Assembly: GCA_023412855.1 (NCBI GenBank)
Contig: JAEZRJ010000037.1
Location: 1-34,093 of the forward strand
Direction of reading: 5' to 3'
Length of the DNA: 34,093 bases
From: Bacillota bacterium
Lineage (GTDB): Bacteria > Bacillota > Clostridia > Lachnospirales > Lachnospiraceae
Shown: positions 30,470-34,093 of the stretch, piece by piece
How positions within the stretch are numbered: the stretch's first letter is position 1
Layout of the letters: every line of letters begins with the position of its first letter
Notes under the pieces: model-generated
What the model was told of the DNA's origin: nothing
Seen by the model: only the letters and a program-made list of their open reading frames with translations
Database searches by the model: none
Made by a program: the position numbers and the translations under genes

Positions 30470-32880
30470 TCCTTCTTTCCTTTCCCTATATGGCTATCCG
30501 CATTTACAAGGGCATATGAGAGAACCTCTCCCATGTTTTCCACAAAGTGTATGGAAAGCCCCGATTTGATTTCCCCTGCGATTTCCTCCACATCCTTCTC
30601 ATTCTTCTTCGGTACCAGCACGGTCTTGATACCTGCCGTCTTCGCAGCCAGAATCTTCTCCTTCAGGCCTCCGATGGGAAGCACCCGCCCCCTTAAGGTG
30701 ATTTCACCCGTCATAGCCACCTGTGCTTTTACCGGTATATTGGTTATTGCCGACAGAATCGCTGTCGCCATCGTAATACCTGCACTTGGTCCGTCCTTGG
30801 GAACGGCGCCCTCAGGGATATGGATATGAAAATCATTCTTTTTAAATGTATCCTGCGATATCTTATATTCCTTGCTGACAGAACGCACATAACTCATACC
30901 GGTGATGGCTGACTCCTTCATCACATCTCCCATTTGACCAGTTAAGTCAATCTCCCCCTTTCCCGGCATCATATTGACTTCTATCTGCAAAGTTTCCCCG
31001 CCTACACTGGTCCATGCCAGGCCTCGTACAATTCCTATCTCATCCTTATCGTTCGCCTTATCCGAGGTGTATTTTTCCTTCCCCAGATATTTCTCCAGCC
31101 TGGATATTGTTACCTTAATGACGGTCTTATTTTTCTGGAGAATCTCTCTGGCCGCTTTTCTGCATATACTCCCTATCTTGCGTTCCAGCTCACGGACCCC
31201 CGCTTCCCTCGTATAGCCTTCAATAATGCGCTTTAAGGCGCTGTCGCTTATTATCAGCTGTTCCTTTTTCAGGCCGTTCTTCTCGAGCTGTTTCGCGGTC
31301 AGATGCTCTTTAGCGATATGGAACTTCTCGTTAGCGGTATAGCTGGTCACCTCTATGATTTCCATACGATCCAGAAGCGGTCTGGGAATCTGGGCCAGGG
31401 AATTAGCTGTGGCAATGAATAGTACTTCCGATAAATCCACTGGAATCTCCACATAGTGGTCACGAAACTTATTATTCTGCTCCGCATCCAGCACCTCTAA
31501 CAACGCAGAAGAAGTATCTCCCTTATAATCGCTGCTCACCTTGTCGATTTCATCTAAAAGCATCAGGGGATTCTTCACTCCGGCCTGCCTAAGCCCCGCA
31601 ATGATGCGTCCCGGCATTGCTCCCACATAGGTTCTTCTGTGTCCTCTGATTTCCGCCTCGTCCCTGACGCCGCCAAGCGAAATGCGCACGTATTTTTTAT
31701 TCATCGCTTCGGCCACACTTTTCGCGATAGAAGTCTTGCCGGTACCCGGAGGTCCTACCAGACAGATGATGGGAGTCTGTCCCTGCTTCGTAAGACAACG
31801 TACTGCAAGGGATTCCAGAATCCGTTCCTTTACCTGCTCAAGGCCGTAATGATCCCTCTTCAGTATCTCCTCAGCCTTAGTTAAGTCCGTATTATCCTTG
31901 GACTTCTTCTCCCACGGAAGGTCCAGCAGCGTTTCAATATATCCCCGTTCTACGGAGCTTTCCGAGCTGTTCTGCGAAAGACTTTTAAACCGAGAAATTT
32001 CTTTTCGGATCTTATCCTTCACCTCTTTATCAGCCTTCAGCTTTTCTAACTCCTCTTCGAACTGACTCGCGTCAGAAAAAGAATTACCCTCTCCAAGCTC
32101 TTCTTTAATGAACTGCATCTGTTCTCTTAACAGGTATTCCTTCTGATTTTTTTCCACCCGTCCTTTTATACGCTCCGTCAGCTCTGTTCGCACCTTAGCA
32201 ATTTCAGTTTCATTGGCTAATATGGAAGAGAGCGTATCGAAGCGCTCCTCCAAATCCACTGCCGACAGCACAGACTGCTTTTTATCGAAGCTAAGGGGCA
32301 TATTGATCGTAAGCTGATCCAAAAGCTTCCCCAAACCGGTAATATCGTTGAGATGCCGCTCTAAGGAAATACCCGTCTTAGGATAAAAAAGAGCATACCC
32401 CTCGAACAAATCCTTAATCTGGCGCACCATCGCCTCTTCCTGCACCGTTCCTTTAAGCTCTGCCGGCTCTTCCAGCGCTTCTATCGCACCCTCCAGATAG
32501 TCCTCTCTGTCTGCAAAGGATATAAGCCTTCCTCTGGATATGCCTTCCACCATCACTCTGACGATATTGTTAGGCACCTTTATAATCTGCTTGACAAGGG
32601 CTATGGTTCCCACCGGATATACGTGTTCATAACCGGGGTCCTCCGCCTGCATGTCCTTTTGCGTAACGAGGAATATCCTCTGATCCTGCGTCATCGCTTC
32701 CTCCACCGCCAGAATCGATTTCTTCCGGCTAAGGTCGAAATGAATAATTGCTCCGGGCAAAATAGTCATCCCCCGAAGCGCCACTGCCGGCAGCTTTTCT
32801 TCTATTTTCAAAACACTTTGCGTTATCTGTTCTTTATCCATTCTTTTCATCATTCCCGTGTGTTTTATTTCCGTGTTCAT
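30466..32880 (-). CDS. lon: ATP-dependent Lon protease
   Basis: The 804-residue cytosolic AAA+ serine protease degrades damaged and regulatory proteins. It has the LAN substrate domain (~30-230: LPAVALRGMTILPGAIIHFDLSR), a coiled region, Walker A GPPGTGKTS, Walker B LLLDEIDK region, and the protease domain with catalytic Ser in KDGPSAGITMATAI and Lys in ILAAKTAGIKTV. Several starts are possible (32880, 32853, 32850, 32841); none has a clear Shine-Dalgarno, and the one nearest the conserved region is 32841. The gene leads the long minus-strand operon, and its leader carries a palindromic repeat. Confidence 0.95.
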   Translation of the reverse strand: MNTEIKHTGMMKRMDKEQITQSVLKIEEKLPAVALRGMTILPGAIIHFDLSRKKSILAVEEAMTQDQRIFLVTQKDMQAEDPGYEHVYPVGTIALVKQIIKVPNNIVRVMVEGISRGRLISFADREDYLEGAIEALEEPAELKGTVQEEAMVRQIKDLFEGYALFYPKTGISLERHLNDITGLGKLLDQLTINMPLSFDKKQSVLSAVDLEERFDTLSSILANETEIAKVRTELTERIKGRVEKNQKEYLLREQMQFIKEELGEGNSFSDASQFEEELEKLKADKEVKDKIRKEISRFKSLSQNSSESSVERGYIETLLDLPWEKKSKDNTDLTKAEEILKRDHYGLEQVKERILESLAVRCLTKQGQTPIICLVGPPGTGKTSIAKSVAEAMNKKYVRISLGGVRDEAEIRGHRRTYVGAMPGRIIAGLRQAGVKNPLMLLDEIDKVSSDYKGDTSSALLEVLDAEQNNKFRDHYVEIPVDLSEVLFIATANSLAQIPRPLLDRMEIIEVTSYTANEKFHIAKEHLTAKQLEKNGLKKEQLIISDSALKRIIEGYTREAGVRELERKIGSICRKAAREILQKNKTVIKVTISRLEKYLGKEKYTSDKANDKDEIGIVRGLAWTSVGGETLQIEVNMMPGKGEIDLTGQMGDVMKESAITGMSYVRSVSKEYKISQDTFKKNDFHIHIPEGAVPKDGPSAGITMATAILSAITNIPVKAQVAMTGEITLRGRVLPIGGLKEKILAAKTAGIKTVLVPKKNEKDVEEIAGEIKSGLSIHFVENMGEVLSYALVNADSHIGKGKKE

Positions 32881-32888
32881 TTAAACTT

Positions 32889-33005
32889 GAACAAAAGTGT
32901 GCTTCGCCAACTGCCGCAGCCAAATACCTTGGCCGCACAGCTTTTGTTCCGCGCGCGCAGCTGCGCATCTATCTTTCTATAATAGGAGTCCTTATCCTAT
33001 TATAG
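32889..33005. repeat. Palindromic intergenic repeat, family C, copy 2, in the lon leader
   Basis: GAACAAAAG (32889-32897) and CTTTTGTTC (32941-32949) form a stem whose interior resembles the 17342 copy. GCGCGCAGCTGCGCAT follows, then a second hairpin TTTCTATAATAG / CTATTATAGAAA (32974-33007). The second hairpin's sequence differs from that of the first copy, while its shape is kept. The predicted lon transcript would start within this second hairpin. Confidence 0.7.
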
Positions 33006-33027
33006 AAACAAAACGCCGCCCTATCAA
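32999..33027 (-). promoter_or_regulatory. Predicted lon promoter embedded in the clpX terminator
   Basis: On the minus strand TTGATA (33022-33027) and TATAAT (32999-33004) are separated by exactly 17 bp. The -35 lies in the loop of the clpX terminator, and the -10 lies in the arm of the family C second hairpin. The leader to lon is about 110-150 nt. Confidence 0.55.
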
Positions 33028-33036
33028 GGCGGCGTT
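33012..33036 (-). terminator. Terminator of clpX
   Basis: AACGCCGCC (33012-33020) and GGCGGCGTT (33028-33036) form a perfect nine-pair stem with a seven-base loop. On the minus strand the stem is followed by TTGTTT. It lies 66 bp after the clpX stop. Confidence 0.8.
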
Positions 33037-33101
33037 AAAATATCATGCCATAATAACATTACAAATATATAGCATTGATATTATATTAGCATAGGCAGAT
33101 A

Positions 33102-34093
33102 TTATTTAGCCGGACGCATCGCTTCCCGATGAATAATCAGCGGTTCGCTCGTTCCATCCACGGCACCCTTTGTTATGACACATTCTACAATCGTCTCATC
33201 GGAAGGTATCCGGTACATAACATCCATCATAACGTTTTCCATAATGGAACGTAAGCCCCTCGCCCCTGTCTTTCGCTCAAATGCCTTATCCGCAATCGCT
33301 TCAATGGCATCTTGCTCAAAGGAGAGCTTTACGCTGTCAAATCCAAACAGCTTTTGGTACTGTTTGATGAGGGCGCTCTTAGGCTCCTTTAAAATACGAA
33401 CGAGAGCTTCCCTATCCAATCCCTGCAAGGATACATTGATCGGAACACGTCCTACGAATTCGGGAATCAGCCCGAACTTTACCAAATCCTGAGGAGTCAC
33501 TTCCTTTAACAGCGCTCCTATGTCCTTCGTGCTCTTGGCCGTAATTTCTGCATTAAAACCAATCGCACTGCGGTCGAGACGGGACTCCACAATCTTCTCC
33601 AGACCGTCAAAGGCTCCGCCGCAAATGAACAGAATATTGGTCGTATCTACCTGAATGAGCTCCTGATGGGGATGCTTTCTTCCGCCCTGAGGAGGCACGC
33701 TGGCAACAGTACCTTCCACAATCTTAAGAAGCGCCTGCTGCACGCCTTCACCGGATACGTCTCTCGTAATAGATACGTTCTCGCTCTTTTTCGTAATCTT
33801 ATCTATTTCATCAATATATACAATACCATACTGCGCGCGTTCCACATCATAGTCAGCCGCCTGTATTAACTTTAAAAGTATATTCTCAACGTCTTCACCC
33901 ACATAACCTGCCTCGGTGAGTGTGGTCGCGTCTGCGATCGCAAACGGTACGTTGATGATCTTAGCCAAAGTCTGCGCCAGAAAAGTCTTGCCTGAGCCGG
34001 TAGGCCCTATCATGATAATATTGCTCTTCTGAAGCTCCACATCATCATTATCTCTGGGAGCTGTTACTCTTTTATAATGATTATATACGGAGA
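33102..34093 (-). CDS. clpX: ClpX, ATP-binding subunit of the ClpXP protease (5' end beyond the window)
   Basis: About 330 residues of the AAA+ unfoldase are present, and the frame stays open to the right window edge. It begins SVYNHYKRVTAPRDNDDVEL and continues with Walker A GPTGSGKTFLAQTLA, VPFAIADATTLTEAGYVGEDVEN (pore region), Walker B IVYIDEIDKI, the RKHPHQE and VSGEGVQQALLKI stretches, FGLIPEFVGRVP and KTGARGLRSIMENVMMD. The N-terminal zinc-binding domain is outside the window. The terminator at 33012 ends it before lon. In Firmicutes clpX normally lies directly before lon, as here. Confidence 0.96.
   Translation of the reverse strand, partial: SVYNHYKRVTAPRDNDDVELQKSNIIMIGPTGSGKTFLAQTLAKIINVPFAIADATTLTEAGYVGEDVENILLKLIQAADYDVERAQYGIVYIDEIDKITKKSENVSITRDVSGEGVQQALLKIVEGTVASVPPQGGRKHPHQELIQVDTTNILFICGGAFDGLEKIVESRLDRSAIGFNAEITAKSTKDIGALLKEVTPQDLVKFGLIPEFVGRVPINVSLQGLDREALVRILKEPKSALIKQYQKLFGFDSVKLSFEQDAIEAIADKAFERKTGARGLRSIMENVMMDVMYRIPSDETIVECVITKGAVDGTSEPLIIHREAMRPAK

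Noticed and set aside
34038..34040. In-frame GTG as the clpX start
   Set aside because: The frame stays open to the window edge and the extra residues match ClpX, so the gene is simply cut by the boundary.

Overview
The window looks like a chromosomal segment of a spore-forming, low-to-mid GC Firmicute, most likely Lachnospiraceae or a related Clostridia lineage. The reasons are a BclB-type exosporium collagen-like protein, a clpX-lon-ysxC cluster in the Firmicute order, AGGAGG-type ribosome binding sites, rho-independent terminators with T-runs, and many small structured intergenic repeats. No rRNA, tRNA or CRISPR array was seen.

Layout. 1-409 is non-coding and holds a ~140 bp near-palindrome and a promoter. 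410-2260 (+) is a KdpD/KdpE-like two-component pair that lacks the usual KdpD sensor domain. 2265-6144 (-) reads, in transcription order, ArsR/SmtB metal sensor, a stand-alone heavy-metal-binding domain, a CPC-type P1B ATPase, a B12-dependent methionine synthase activation-like protein and a cobalamin adenosyltransferase. A TTGACA/TATAAT promoter with an ArsR-type operator sits at the head. 6454-8631 holds a sugar nucleotidyltransferase-like gene (-) and an AraC regulator (+). 8668-11824 (-) is a VTC polyphosphate polymerase-like / DUF4956 / beta-helix lipoprotein operon. 11927-14843 is a LysR gene (-) divergent from a DUF1275 membrane protein and an aldo/keto reductase (+). 14827-16738 (-) is an OmpR-family response regulator and histidine kinase. 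16984-17328 (+) is a GIY-YIG-like protein, and 17520-20171 (-) a P2-type Ca2+ ATPase. 20550-21467 (-) is the exosporium protein. 21587-23547 (-) is an aldose-1-epimerase-like protein with a DUF5050-like protein. 23788-26135 (-) is an ECF sigma / anti-sigma / degenerate response regulator operon. 26386-32880 (-) is a tightly packed operon lon-ysxC-AI-2E family permease-VanH-like dehydrogenase-truA-vanZ, and 33102-34093 (-) is clpX, cut by the right edge.

Working together. The two-component promoter at 16833-16865 and the VTC-operon promoter at 11867-11922 share the same direct repeats. In both, the boxes recur every 11 bp and start exactly 9 bp upstream of the -10. This predicts that the two-component system autoregulates and controls the VTC/DUF4956/lipoprotein module, and it is the most interesting regulatory signal here.

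Repeats. A family of 133-150 bp structured elements (terminal inverted repeats beginning GTTACNGTTCA) occurs at 5637-5769, 12907-13056 and 7558-7696. Each is flanked by an 8 bp direct repeat, exact in two cases and 7/8 in the third, so these look like true non-autonomous transposition products. One copy inserted exactly at the arsR stop codon, and the duplicated target site kept that stop. A second palindromic family (GAACAAAAG...CTTTTGTTC) occurs at 17342-17475 and 32889-33005; the latter copy lies in the predicted lon leader.
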